Assembly (NCBI RefSeq): GCF_004295665.1
Contig: NZ_CP034759.1
Location: 3,720,001 to 3,784,000 of the forward strand
Reading direction: 5' to 3'
DNA length: 64,000 nucleotides
From: Litorilituus sediminis
GTDB lineage: Bacteria > Pseudomonadota > Gammaproteobacteria > Enterobacterales > Alteromonadaceae
Shown one piece after another: positions 18,663 through 26,113 of this stretch. A model generated the notes under the pieces. It saw nothing but the letters and a program-made list of their open reading frames with translations, had not been told where the DNA came from and did not search any database. Within the stretch, counting starts at the first letter, position 1, and every line of letters starts with the position of its first letter. A program made the position numbers and the translations under genes.

Positions 18663-18686
18663 TTACGCCTAGACGGCTAAACGTCT
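18663..18686. promoter_or_regulatory. tandem MetJ boxes upstream of metK
   Basis: Three contiguous 8-bp units, TTACGCCT, AGACGGCT and AAACGTCT, match the met-box consensus AGACGTCT at 5, 7 and 7 positions. Tandem 8-bp boxes are the known MetJ operator design. They lie between murI's stop codon and metK's start, upstream of metK. Confidence 0.65.
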
Positions 18687-18736
18687 TTAATGGCAAATGA
18701 TAAATGAAATTCGTTTGATTTGAGTCAAGTTGAGGC

Positions 18737-19534
18737 TTAGTGATCGAACATTTCTAATTGAATAGATTGCTGCCACAACTGACTAAATAATGCTTGTTGC
18801 TTGCTGCAAGGTTTTGAGCTGTAAAAAATCACTTGTTTTGCTTTTTGGCATTGATTGGCAATATTCAATTCGGTTAACCGCTTGTGCAACTGCCTAGTTA
18901 CCGGGCTTGCTGTTTCGACGATAGTGACATGTCTATTGGCAACTATTGCTTGAATTTTTTGCTGTAAAAATGGGTAGTGCGTGCAGCCTAAAACAATATT
19001 ATCAACCCCTTGTGCTAATAGTGGTTCGATATACTGATTAAGTAGTTCATTACAGTGCTTAGTTGAAATCTGACTACTTTCGACAATTTCTACTAAGCCA
19101 GGGCAGGGTTGAATAAATACGTCTGCGCCATTTTTATACCGATTTACCAAAGCATTAAAGCGTTCATTTTCGCTGGTTGCCTGGGTAACTAATACTGCAA
19201 CTTTCTTGTTTATACTCTGTTGAACGGCAGGTTTAATCGCTGGCTCTACACCAATAACTGGGATATTGACTCGCGCCCTGAGCTGGTCAATAGCATTGAC
19301 GGTGGCGGTATTACAGGCAATGACTAAGGCTTTAACACCTTGAGCAATTAACTGGTTAGCTATGATATTGACGCGCTCGGTAATATAGGCGATTGATTTT
19401 TCGCCATAAGGGGCATGGAGTGTGTCGGCGATATAGATAAGCTGTTCATTTGGCAGCTGCTCAGCAATACATTTTGCAATGGAAAGACCACCAACGCCAG
19501 AGTCAAAAATGCCAATAGCAGCTGAGTTATCTAT
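18737..19534 (-). CDS. murI: glutamate racemase, without a normal start codon
   Basis: Cofactor-independent racemase making D-glutamate for peptidoglycan. Both catalytic cysteines are visible (VIACNTATVNAI; NIVLGCTHYPFLQ), along with the N-terminal IGIFDSGVGGLSIAKCI and APYGEKS. The coding frame is open from the stop at 18737 back to an in-frame TAA near 19580, but no ATG, GTG or TTG occurs upstream of IGIFDSG. The first in-frame ATG (19150) would remove half the protein. I place the start provisionally at ATA 19534-19532 (ATA GAT AAC TCA), one base from ATG, giving 265 residues, the family size; an ATT further upstream is also possible. It is either a rare start, a start-codon mutation, or a sequencing error. 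Confidence 0.8.
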   Translation of the reverse strand: MDNSAAIGIFDSGVGGLSIAKCIAEQLPNEQLIYIADTLHAPYGEKSIAYITERVNIIANQLIAQGVKALVIACNTATVNAIDQLRARVNIPVIGVEPAIKPAVQQSINKKVAVLVTQATSENERFNALVNRYKNGADVFIQPCPGLVEIVESSQISTKHCNELLNQYIEPLLAQGVDNIVLGCTHYPFLQQKIQAIVANRHVTIVETASPVTRQLHKRLTELNIANQCQKAKQVIFYSSKPCSKQQALFSQLWQQSIQLEMFDH

Positions 19535-19638
19535 GTATTTTGCGGTGTTGGTCGTGGTGCTGGTATTAATAAGGAAACAACTTTATCTGTATATGCCTAG
19601 CAGCAATTTTAGGGAGTTCTTAAATACAAGACAACTTA

Positions 19639-19706
19639 ATTAAGTAGAAAAATTAAATAGAAAAGTTAAGTAGAAAAATTAAGTAAACAAAACTAAGTAA
19701 ATAAAA
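19639..19706. repeat. degenerate 13-15-bp AT-rich tandem repeats
   Basis: Five successive units of the type ATTAAGTAGAAAA (19639, 19652, 19665, 19678, 19692) lie between the divergent murI and MFS genes. Their period is 13, 13, 13 and 14 bp. They may form curved DNA or a slippage-prone tract. The last unit forms the left arm of the following hairpin. Confidence 0.6.
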
Positions 19707-19736
19707 ATAACTTAAATAAAGTTTTTTATTTACTTA
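19694..19736. promoter_or_regulatory. 14-bp AT-rich inverted repeat upstream of the MFS gene
   Basis: TAAGTAAATAAAAA (19694-19707) is matched by TTTTTATTTACTTA (19723-19736) with a 15-nt loop, ending 57 bp before the MFS start. It could be an operator or a transcription barrier; its low GC content makes a strong terminator unlikely. Confidence 0.4.
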
Positions 19737-19793
19737 ATTGTTTGGTGGTGATAGCTTTGTCATTAATGAGATAAAGGCTGTAAGGAAAAACTT

Positions 19794-21068
19794 GTGTCTA
19801 GTGATGTATCAATCAAACGCTTTAAACAATTTCCGCAATTGATGTGGATTTTGCTTTTTGGCTCGTTCATTACCCGGGGTAGTTTTTATATGGTTTGGCC
19901 TTTTTTAGCGGTTATTTTATATGACAGCTTTGCCTTATCTGCGACCCAAGTGGGCTTGATTTTATCGTCTGCTGCTACTGTTTCTGTATTAGTTAGTTTT
20001 GTTGGCAGTGCCTTATCTGATCGCATTGGCCGTCATAAAATGATGTACGCCAGTGGTATTTTATATGTTATTTCATTTTCGCTGCTTGCTGAGGTAAATA
20101 CCGTTGCTGGTTATGTGGTAGTTATTACCTTATGTTCCATCGCTACGGCCTTATGGCGGCCATTAGTATCGGCATTAATTTGCGATATGATTGCTGACAT
20201 TAAAACCCGTGAATTGGCGATGCAATCTTTATACTTTATTGTCAATGTTGGTTGTGCTGTCGGCCCTATGCTAGGTGTGTGGTTAGGCTTAACGGGGGAG
20301 CAATCAAGCTTTTATATTACCGCGGGGGCATTTGCCATTTTATTGGTGGTTTTATATTGGGGCTTTAATCAACATCAAGAGACTGAACAAGCAAAAGAAA
20401 GTGGGCAAAATAGTTCAGCCTCAAGTGAGAGCAAGCCGTTAAGCCGAAGTAAAATATTCACGGTACTTAAACAGGATAAGTTATTTCAGTGTCTTATTTT
20501 CGCCAATATTTTATGTATGTTTATTTATGGGCAAATGGACAGTTCATTGATTCAATACTTAACCCGTGAAAATGTTCCTGAATTACTGACGCTGGTTTCT
20601 TCGATGATTTTTACCAATGCCATGGTCATTATCACCACACAGTTTATGCTGTTGCGCTTGATGGCACAGCAGTCACTGATCACGCGAATACAAATTGGTT
20701 TGGTGTTGTTAGCGATATCGCAGCTATGGCTTGCTTTTAATCCTTTAACATTATTTTGGGGCTGGATAGGCGCAATTATTGTTATGAGTTTGGCAGAGGC
20801 GATATTGTTTCCTACTATGAATGTCCATATCGACAGGTTAGCGCCAGAGCATTTACGTGGTGCTTATTTTGGTGCCTCGTCTTTTTATGAGTTTGGCTTT
20901 GCCTTTGCGCCACTTGGCGGCGGTATTATTTTAGATCACTTTGGTGGTACTTGGTTGTTTATTGCCTGTGCAGTATTGGCGCTTGTTGTTATTTATTTGT
21001 ATGCGATTTTAACTAAGTTACCCAGACCAGATTTTAAAGTAAATGAGCTTAAGTCACAGTCTAGTTAA
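19794..21068 (+). CDS. MFS transporter
   Basis: A 424-residue major facilitator with about 12 membrane helices. The MFS signature loop between helices 2 and 3 is present (GSALSDRIGRHKMMYASG), and a polar central loop (QETEQAKESGQNSSASSES) separates the two halves. GTG at 19794 is the start, supported by AAGGA at 19782-19786. It resembles drug-efflux-type members (MdtH-like), but the substrate is unknown. It is a single gene convergent with the DUF393 gene. Confidence 0.9.
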   Translation: MSSDVSIKRFKQFPQLMWILLFGSFITRGSFYMVWPFLAVILYDSFALSATQVGLILSSAATVSVLVSFVGSALSDRIGRHKMMYASGILYVISFSLLAEVNTVAGYVVVITLCSIATALWRPLVSALICDMIADIKTRELAMQSLYFIVNVGCAVGPMLGVWLGLTGEQSSFYITAGAFAILLVVLYWGFNQHQETEQAKESGQNSSASSESKPLSRSKIFTVLKQDKLFQCLIFANILCMFIYGQMDSSLIQYLTRENVPELLTLVSSMIFTNAMVIITTQFMLLRLMAQQSLITRIQIGLVLLAISQLWLAFNPLTLFWGWIGAIIVMSLAEAILFPTMNVHIDRLAPEHLRGAYFGASSFYEFGFAFAPLGGGIILDHFGGTWLFIACAVLALVVIYLYAILTKLPRPDFKVNELKSQSS

Positions 21069-21083
21069 GTAAAAGGTATAGGC

Positions 21084-21455
21084 TTAAAGTCGACCAGCGG
21101 CTTTAAGCCTTTTAAGCACCCGTTGATGATACAGTTTGGCTAAATACGGACGAATAAAGGGCAGGGCGATAATCCAAGCAATAGGCTTTAATAACCAAAC
21201 ACGTTTCATTAAGGTTATGTACGCATCAAGCTCTGATTGTATTTCACCGTTAGCCAGTTGAATATGAAGTTCTGTTAGTGCTTTTTCAGGTGCAATACCT
21301 AGGCTAACTAGTAAATTATCTTTGCCGTTAATATCTAGCCAATCAACGAGTTCGCCGCCTTTCCCCGCAAGACGTTGATAAAATCGTCGATCTTTAACAC
21401 ACTTTGGGCAAGCGCCATCATAGAATACGGTGAGCTTTTCTGGCTTTGTTTTCAT
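21084..21455 (-). CDS. DCC-family (DUF393) thiol-disulfide oxidoreductase-like protein
   Basis: A 123-residue DUF393 protein. The diagnostic DGACPKC motif (residues 14-20) follows a short strand (LTVFYDG) as in thioredoxin-like folds, and a hydrophobic C-terminal half includes WLLKPIAWIIALPFIRPYL. Family function is not established. It lies downstream of ssrS and its repeat copies, where many gammaproteobacteria have fau (ygfA). Confidence 0.85.
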   Translation of the reverse strand: MKTKPEKLTVFYDGACPKCVKDRRFYQRLAGKGGELVDWLDINGKDNLLVSLGIAPEKALTELHIQLANGEIQSELDAYITLMKRVWLLKPIAWIIALPFIRPYLAKLYHQRVLKRLKAAGRL

Positions 21456-21592
21456 GGTTGTGGGCTTATTAACTTAGACAATAAAAGTATAGTATTGCTA
21501 AGCGGTATTAGTAATAGCCTATGACTTATTTTGGGGAGAGTGGAATTTACAGCAAAAAGAATTCGTTGGTGTAACACTTCTAGGGGAAGTGA

Positions 21593-21663
21593 GTTTCCAG
21601 AATGTCGCAGCTGACAATGTCTCAGTACACCGTGTGCTTTCCTTGTTGGGGCGCGGAAATATT
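21593..21663 (-). repeat. 6S RNA 3'-arm copy C
   Basis: Partial copy of the last ~60 nt of ssrS, third and furthest downstream. It keeps the GCTGCG core and a terminal GGAAAC in place of GGAAGC. Its hairpin arms are diverged from copy B by one base (GTAC for GCAC). After its 3' end the minus strand reads GGAAACTCACTTCCCC, a remnant of the terminator hairpin that follows ssrS proper, so this looks like the ancestral 3' edge of the amplified array. Confidence 0.75.
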
Positions 21664-21702
21664 ATTGGTAAAGTGCTGAGAATTATAATAATAGGGGGGG
21701 AC

Positions 21703-21772
21703 GCTTCCAGAATGCCGCAGCTGACAATGTCTCAGCACACCGTGTGCTTTCTTGAGGGGGCGCGGAAATATT
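21703..21772 (-). repeat. 6S RNA 3'-arm copy B
   Basis: Partial copy of the ssrS 3' arm, almost identical to copy C and joined to it by a 39-nt linker (21664-21702) identical to the linker between copies B and A (21773-21811). The hairpin tip AGCACAC/GTGTGCT differs in sequence from that of ssrS (CTGAACAC/GTGTTCAG), but pairing is preserved. Each linker holds a minus-strand TATAAT (21687-21682; 21796-21791) followed by CTCAGCAC, which can pair with GTGCTGAG inside the arm. Confidence 0.8.
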
Positions 21773-21811
21773 ATTGGTAAAGTGCTGAGAATTATAATAA
21801 TAGGGGGGGAC

Positions 21812-21882
21812 GCTTCCAGAATGCCGCAGCTCACAATAGTCCTGAACAGCGTGTGATTTTTTGAGGGGAGCGCGGAAATATT
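21812..21882 (-). repeat. 6S RNA 3'-arm copy A
   Basis: Partial copy of the ssrS 3' arm nearest to the real gene. The 44 bases from 21812 match ssrS at 43 positions, but the 5' side of the hairpin is diverged so the stem is poorer than in the other copies. It starts about 55 nt beyond the 3' end of ssrS. Confidence 0.8.
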
Positions 21883-21923
21883 AAATATAAAGAAGATGGT
21901 AAAGAGGTTCGTACAAGAAAAGT

Positions 21924-21942
21924 AAAAAGGAAGTGTGCTTCC
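21924..21942 (-). terminator. intrinsic terminator at the 3' end of ssrS
   Basis: On the minus strand GGAAG-CACA-CTTCC (21942-21929) is followed by five T (21928-21924). The stem overlaps the last bases of mature 6S RNA, so transcripts ending here could be trimmed to the mature 3' end. Confidence 0.6.
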
Positions 21943-22114
21943 AGAATGCCGCAGCTCACAATAGTCCTGAACACCGTGTGTTCAGGGCGGAAATATCATG
22001 CCAACCGTAGGCTTCCCGATACATGCCGGGCTTGCACAATAGCTAATAATCAATTCCCTTAGGTAAAACTTATCGGCTCAGGGACATAGTTCGCATACAA
22101 ACATCCCAGAAGAC
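21937..22114 (-). ncRNA. ssrS: 6S RNA
   Basis: A 178-nt RNA that binds sigma-70 RNA polymerase. Evidence: it lies directly downstream of zapA on the same strand, the normal gammaproteobacterial place for ssrS. It has the conserved segment GTCCCTGAGCCGATA near the 5' bubble and the GAGCTGCGGCATTCTGGAAG 3' end. The ends form an 11-bp closing stem (CTTCTGGGATG with GCATTCTGGAAG, allowing G-U pairs), and the 3' arm contains the CTGAACAC/GTGTTCAG hairpin. The size matches the E. coli RNA (~184 nt). Ends are estimates: the 5' end from the -10 box, the 3' end from the closing stem. Confidence 0.92.
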
Positions 22115-22120
22115 AATGTC

Positions 22121-22149
22121 AGTATAGCGAAAAATGGCTACAGGAATAA
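22121..22149 (-). promoter_or_regulatory. ssrS promoter
   Basis: On the minus strand TATACT (22126-22121) is a good -10 box, with TTATTC (22149-22144) 17 bp upstream as a weak -35. It places the transcript start at about 22114, exactly where the closing stem begins. Confidence 0.6.
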
Positions 22150-22192
22150 GTTTTTTTTAACAGGTAAGAGCTGAATGCCCAGTAATTAAACG

Positions 22193-22501
22193 TTATGCGC
22201 GTTTATTATCCGCTGGGGTCAATGCTTGCTCGATAGTTGATTGTAGTAACTCAATTTTTTCCTGCTTTTCTTGCTGCTCTACTTTTAATTGTTGCTGAGC
22301 AAGCAATAAGTCATTGGCAAGATTTAAAGCGGTAATAACTAAGGTTTGTTCTGGCGTGGCAATAACTTTGCTTTGACTACTCTTTTCAATGCGCTTATTT
22401 AATTCTTCAGCGGCAGACAGCAAAGCGCTTTCTTGTCCTGTTGGACAAGCCACTTTTAATTTGCGATCAAGCACATTGATTTCAACAGTTCGCTGTTTCA
22501 T
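22193..22501 (-). CDS. zapA: cell division protein ZapA
   Basis: Z-ring-associated protein that bundles FtsZ filaments. About 102 residues from ATG at 22501: MKQRTVEINVLDRKLKVACP, the ALNLANDLL helix and a C-terminal coiled coil rich in Gln/Glu, as in ZapA. The frame continues to an ATG at 22561, but the extra 20 residues (MQDCKRNYTILL...) are not part of the family and I leave them out. Downstream on the same strand is ssrS; upstream and divergent is ygfB, as in E. coli. Confidence 0.92.
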   Translation of the reverse strand: MKQRTVEINVLDRKLKVACPTGQESALLSAAEELNKRIEKSSQSKVIATPEQTLVITALNLANDLLLAQQQLKVEQQEKQEKIELLQSTIEQALTPADNKRA

Positions 22502-22570
22502 TAAATGAAAATTTCCAAGAGTAATTAATAATATAGTGTAATTCCGTTTACAATCCTGCACTATAACTAG

Positions 22571-22593
22571 GCTTGTCTAGCGATGCAAGCCAA
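22571..22593. promoter_or_regulatory. hairpin in the zapA-ygfB divergent promoter region
   Basis: GGCTTG and CAAGCC flank a 10-nt loop in the 193-bp region between the divergent zapA and ygfB genes. It is short and of uncertain meaning. The rest of that region is AT-rich and must hold both promoters; I see no standout boxes. Confidence 0.25.
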
Positions 22594-22754
22594 TGGTCGA
22601 GATTCTTGCATTTTTTAATCTACTTGCTCAAATAAAGAACAAAATTATTTTTAGTTGCTGATCAGATCAAATGCACTAGCATCCTTACTTGGGTAATTAA
22701 AGCAGCAGTGATACCATAGCAAGCCCTAATGTTATTAATTATAGATGCTTTCTT

Positions 22755-23354
22755 ATGACAGACCATACTTTAGATGAAGCTAAGCTAGATTTTGCCGCTT
22801 TACAAGCCATTTTAACCAGTGAAAGCGTTGAAGCGCATGCCAGTGAATTACACGGTGTGTTAACAGGTTTAGTGTGTGCCGGCTTTGCTTTTGAAGATAA
22901 ATCTTACCTAGCTATGCTAAATGATTTATTCAACCAAGGAGAAAGCTTTCCTAGCCCGGTAAAATTAGCTATTCAGCAGTTGTTTCATCAACTTTGGGCG
23001 AATATTCTCGATGATGCTTATAGCTTTTCATTACTATTACCTGATGATGATGACTCAATTATTGAACGAGGCCACGCATTGGGTGTTTGGGTACAAGGCT
23101 TTAATTTAGGCTTTGGCTTACAGCAAAAAGATACCCCAGTAGTATCAGCTGAGGTAAAAGAAGTGCTGACAGACTTTGGTGAAATTGCCAATTTATCTGA
23201 TGAAATGGAAGAAGATGAAGACACCGAACAAGCTTATTTCGAAATTAGCGAATACGTTAGAATTTCAGCGTTACTTTGTTTTAGCGAATTAGCTACGCCG
23301 CCTGAGCGTAAAGACCAAGCAAATGAACAGTCGGGCAATAATACCATTCATTAA
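22755..23354 (+). CDS. ygfB: UPF0149 family protein YgfB
   Basis: A 199-residue UPF0149 (YecA/YgfB) protein: LDFAALQAILTSESVEAHASELHGVLTGLVCAG at the start, then FPSPVKLAIQQLFHQLWANILDDAYSF and WVQGFNLGFGLQ. It is acidic (DDDDS and EMEEDEDTE tracts). In Pseudomonas YgfB affects ampC regulation; a general function is not known. It heads the conserved ygfB-pepP-ubiH-ubiI run, with 51 bp to pepP. Confidence 0.93.
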   Translation: MTDHTLDEAKLDFAALQAILTSESVEAHASELHGVLTGLVCAGFAFEDKSYLAMLNDLFNQGESFPSPVKLAIQQLFHQLWANILDDAYSFSLLLPDDDDSIIERGHALGVWVQGFNLGFGLQQKDTPVVSAEVKEVLTDFGEIANLSDEMEEDEDTEQAYFEISEYVRISALLCFSELATPPERKDQANEQSGNNTIH

Positions 23355-23405
23355 TTTGTTCGTTATTTAAATACTTTTATTACAGCTATTACTTTAGGTT
23401 TACTC

Positions 23406-24746
23406 ATGTTACAACAACTTTTAGCCAAATTACCTATCAGCGACTTTAAACAACATCGCGCTAATTTTTTTGAGCAAATGCCAAATAACTCAATCGCACT
23501 ATTTAAAGCAGGCAGTGAAGTTACCCGCAGTAATGATACTGAATTTGGCTTTTGCCAAGAGAAAAACTTTTTTTATCTAACCGGCTTTAATGAGCCTGAA
23601 GCCTTGTTGGTGATGATAAAAGATGAGCAGGGCAAGGAAAGCACTGTGCTGTTTTCTTTAGAAAAAGATGAGTTGCATGAAATTTGGCATGGTCGCCGTA
23701 TTGGTCAAGAAAAGGCCAAGCAAGTATATGGTTTTGATAGTGCTTATGAGTTAAGTGAAGTTGATGCCTTTTTACCTGATTATATTAATGGCAAAGCGCA
23801 ATTATTTTTTGCTTTTGCTCATCATGATTTTGCCAGCCAAGTATTTAGTTGGATTGCGCAAGTAAAAGCAACATTTCGTACCGGTGGCAAAGCACCAAGC
23901 ATATTAAAAGATAGTGCTGAGATCATTGATGAATTGCGCTTAATTAAGAGTGACAATGAAATCGCTATTATTCGTCAAGCGAATATTATTTCAGGTAAAG
24001 CGCATCAAAGAGCGATGCAAAAAACGGCTGTGGGTAAATTTGAATACCAAATAGAAGCCGAGATTTTACATGAATTTGCCCGCAGTGGCGCTCGTTATGC
24101 TGCATACGGCACAATTGTCGCTGGTGGCGATAATGCTAATATTTTGCATTACACCGATAACGGTGACGTGTTAAACGATAATGAATTGTTATTGATTGAT
24201 GCTGGTGGCGAGCTAGGTGGTTATGCTGCTGATATCACCCGAACTTTCCCTGTTAATGGTAAGTTTAGCGAAGAGCAAAAAGCCCTTTACCAATTGGTGT
24301 TAGACGCGAAAAACTTAGCCGTTAATGCCATTAAACCGGGTATGTCTTTTGCTAAATTAAATGAACTGACTAATGAGTTTTTAACTAAGGGCTTACTGGA
24401 TTTAGGTATTCTTTCAGGTGACTTATCTGAATTAATCAGTGAAAAAGTGGTGAAAAAGTACTTTATTCATGGCTTAGGTCACTGGCTTGGTTTAGATGTG
24501 CATGATGTTGGTAGTTATCATGCCAATAGCGAGCGTGAACAGCATAGACCTTTTGAACCAGGTATGGTGATGACGATTGAACCAGGTATTTATATTCCGC
24601 TTAATGATACCTGTGTTGATGAAAAATGGCGTGGTATGGGGGTTCGTATTGAAGATAATATTGTCGTTACCACACAAGGTTTCGAAAACCTAACCCAAGA
24701 TGCACCAGATACCATTGCTGAAATCGAAGCCCTAATGGCAAAATAA
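23406..24746 (+). CDS. pepP: Xaa-Pro aminopeptidase P
   Basis: Dinuclear-metal M24B peptidase of 446 residues that removes an N-terminal residue preceding proline. The N-terminal domain (NDTEFGFCQEKNFFYLTGFNEPEA) is followed by a pita-bread domain whose five metal ligands are all visible: two Asp (LLIDAGGELGGYAADITRTF), His (FIHGLGHWLGLDVHDVG), Glu (MVMTIEPGIYIP) and Glu (GMGVRIEDNIV). Length and location match E. coli PepP. Confidence 0.97.
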   Translation: MLQQLLAKLPISDFKQHRANFFEQMPNNSIALFKAGSEVTRSNDTEFGFCQEKNFFYLTGFNEPEALLVMIKDEQGKESTVLFSLEKDELHEIWHGRRIGQEKAKQVYGFDSAYELSEVDAFLPDYINGKAQLFFAFAHHDFASQVFSWIAQVKATFRTGGKAPSILKDSAEIIDELRLIKSDNEIAIIRQANIISGKAHQRAMQKTAVGKFEYQIEAEILHEFARSGARYAAYGTIVAGGDNANILHYTDNGDVLNDNELLLIDAGGELGGYAADITRTFPVNGKFSEEQKALYQLVLDAKNLAVNAIKPGMSFAKLNELTNEFLTKGLLDLGILSGDLSELISEKVVKKYFIHGLGHWLGLDVHDVGSYHANSEREQHRPFEPGMVMTIEPGIYIPLNDTCVDEKWRGMGVRIEDNIVVTTQGFENLTQDAPDTIAEIEALMAK

Positions 24747-24809
24747 GCGGTAAAGCAATAAGTAAAATAACTAACATAAATTAAAACAAGCACATAGAAA
24801 GACTTATAA

Positions 24810-26054
24810 ATGGAACAGTCAGCGCAACAGTTTGATGTCGTTATTTCCGGTGGCGGCTTATCGGGTAGCTTAATGGCATTAAGCTTATCCGAGTTAGTTA
24901 AATCTGATGGCAGTAAATTAGCTATTGCCATCATAGAAGCTAATCCTAAAAGCGATAACCAAGGTCAGCACGCGCCCTTGTTTGATGATAGGGTTTTAGC
25001 TTTATCTCATGGCAGTGCTCGTTATCTTGAAAAACTTAGCGTGTGGCAGCATCTACAACAAGATGCTTGTGCGATTGCTGATATTGATATATCCGATCGC
25101 GGTCACTTTGCTAAGGCTAGGCTTTCTGCGGCAGAGTATCATGTTAATGCCTTAGGTTATGTTATTGATATGGCACTGATTGGCAGGGGGCTACTTAAAG
25201 TGCTTGCCAATAAAACTAACGTGCATTGGTTTAATCCGGATAAAATTGAAGATATCAATTGGCAAGAACAACACGTTGATGTTGCCTTGCAATCAGGTAC
25301 TTGTTTGCAAGGAAAACTCTTACTGGCTTGTGATGGCGTTAAATCACCTTGTCGCGAGCGTGCCAATATTGAGGTAAGTTTTGATGATTATCAGCAAGTT
25401 GCTTTAATTGCCAATGTCGCCACGCAAAAACCTCATCTACATAAAGCCTATGAGCGTTTTAGTAATCAAGGGCCAATCGCTATGCTGCCTTTACCACAAA
25501 GTAAAGCGCAGGCTGTTGGTCAAGGGCGTTGCTCGTTAGTGTGGACTATGACACCTGATGAAGCTGAGCGAATTCAAGCTTTATCTGATGATGACTTTAA
25601 ACGTGAGCTAGAGTCGGCTTTTGGTTTGTGGTTAGGGCAAATACTGCATGTTGGCAAACGTGATGTCTATCCCTTAGTGTTATTGCAAGCCAAACAACAA
25701 ACGTATCATCGTATGGCGTTAGTTGGTAACTCCTCACATACTATTCATCCTATAGCTGGTCAGGGATTTAATTTGGGGCTTCGTGATGTGGCAGATATGG
25801 CGAGCTTAATCGCTGAGCAGCTAAATGCCGATATGCTTAATAGCGATGATGTTGGCAGTTTCGCTTTGCTACAGAAATACCAGCAATTACGCAGCAAAGA
25901 TCAACAAGAGGTGATTTGGTTAACAGACTCTCTGGTTAGATTGTTTGCTAATGATTTACCGCCATTGGTAGTTGGCCGCAATATCGGCTTGCAAATGCTT
26001 GGCGCATTATCGCCATTTAAAAATGCCTTAGTAAAGAAAACTATGGGTTATTAA
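24810..26054 (+). CDS. ubiH: ubiquinone hydroxylase UbiH
   Basis: FAD-dependent aromatic monooxygenase of 414 residues, hydroxylating the ubiquinone ring at C1 in the Ubi complex. It shows the N-terminal dinucleotide motif VVISGGGLSGSLMALSL, the middle CDGVKSPCRE (DG motif), and NSSHTIHPIAGQGFNLGLRDV, the second FAD site of the UbiH/UbiI/UbiF family. I assign UbiH over UbiI by gene order (pepP-ubiH-ubiI, as in E. coli) and by the opening SGGGLSGS. It lies 59 bp upstream of ubiI. Confidence 0.92.
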   Translation: MEQSAQQFDVVISGGGLSGSLMALSLSELVKSDGSKLAIAIIEANPKSDNQGQHAPLFDDRVLALSHGSARYLEKLSVWQHLQQDACAIADIDISDRGHFAKARLSAAEYHVNALGYVIDMALIGRGLLKVLANKTNVHWFNPDKIEDINWQEQHVDVALQSGTCLQGKLLLACDGVKSPCRERANIEVSFDDYQQVALIANVATQKPHLHKAYERFSNQGPIAMLPLPQSKAQAVGQGRCSLVWTMTPDEAERIQALSDDDFKRELESAFGLWLGQILHVGKRDVYPLVLLQAKQQTYHRMALVGNSSHTIHPIAGQGFNLGLRDVADMASLIAEQLNADMLNSDDVGSFALLQKYQQLRSKDQQEVIWLTDSLVRLFANDLPPLVVGRNIGLQMLGALSPFKNALVKKTMGY

Positions 26055-26113
26055 AATCAGGGCTATTAATAGCAATCTCATCGGTGTCATTAATAAAGTG
26101 AAAGAGTTTAAAA

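Noticed and set aside
18737-19150. A short stand-alone protein starting at ATG 19150
   Set aside because: It is only the C-terminal half of MurI; coding similarity to MurI continues in frame upstream to IGIFDSG.
21589-21834. Small proteins encoded within the repeats next to ssrS
   Set aside because: Short open frames exist on both strands, but they follow the 109-bp repeat, lack ribosome-binding sites, and the sequence is explained by duplicated 6S RNA arms.
21593-21996. Integron attC sites
   Set aside because: The repeats have hairpins, but they lack the RYYYAAC/GTTRRRY core pair, carry no cassette genes, and match the ssrS 3' end.
22502-22561. Longer ZapA starting at ATG 22561
   Set aside because: The extra 20 residues do not resemble ZapA, and the family starts near MKQRTVEINVL.
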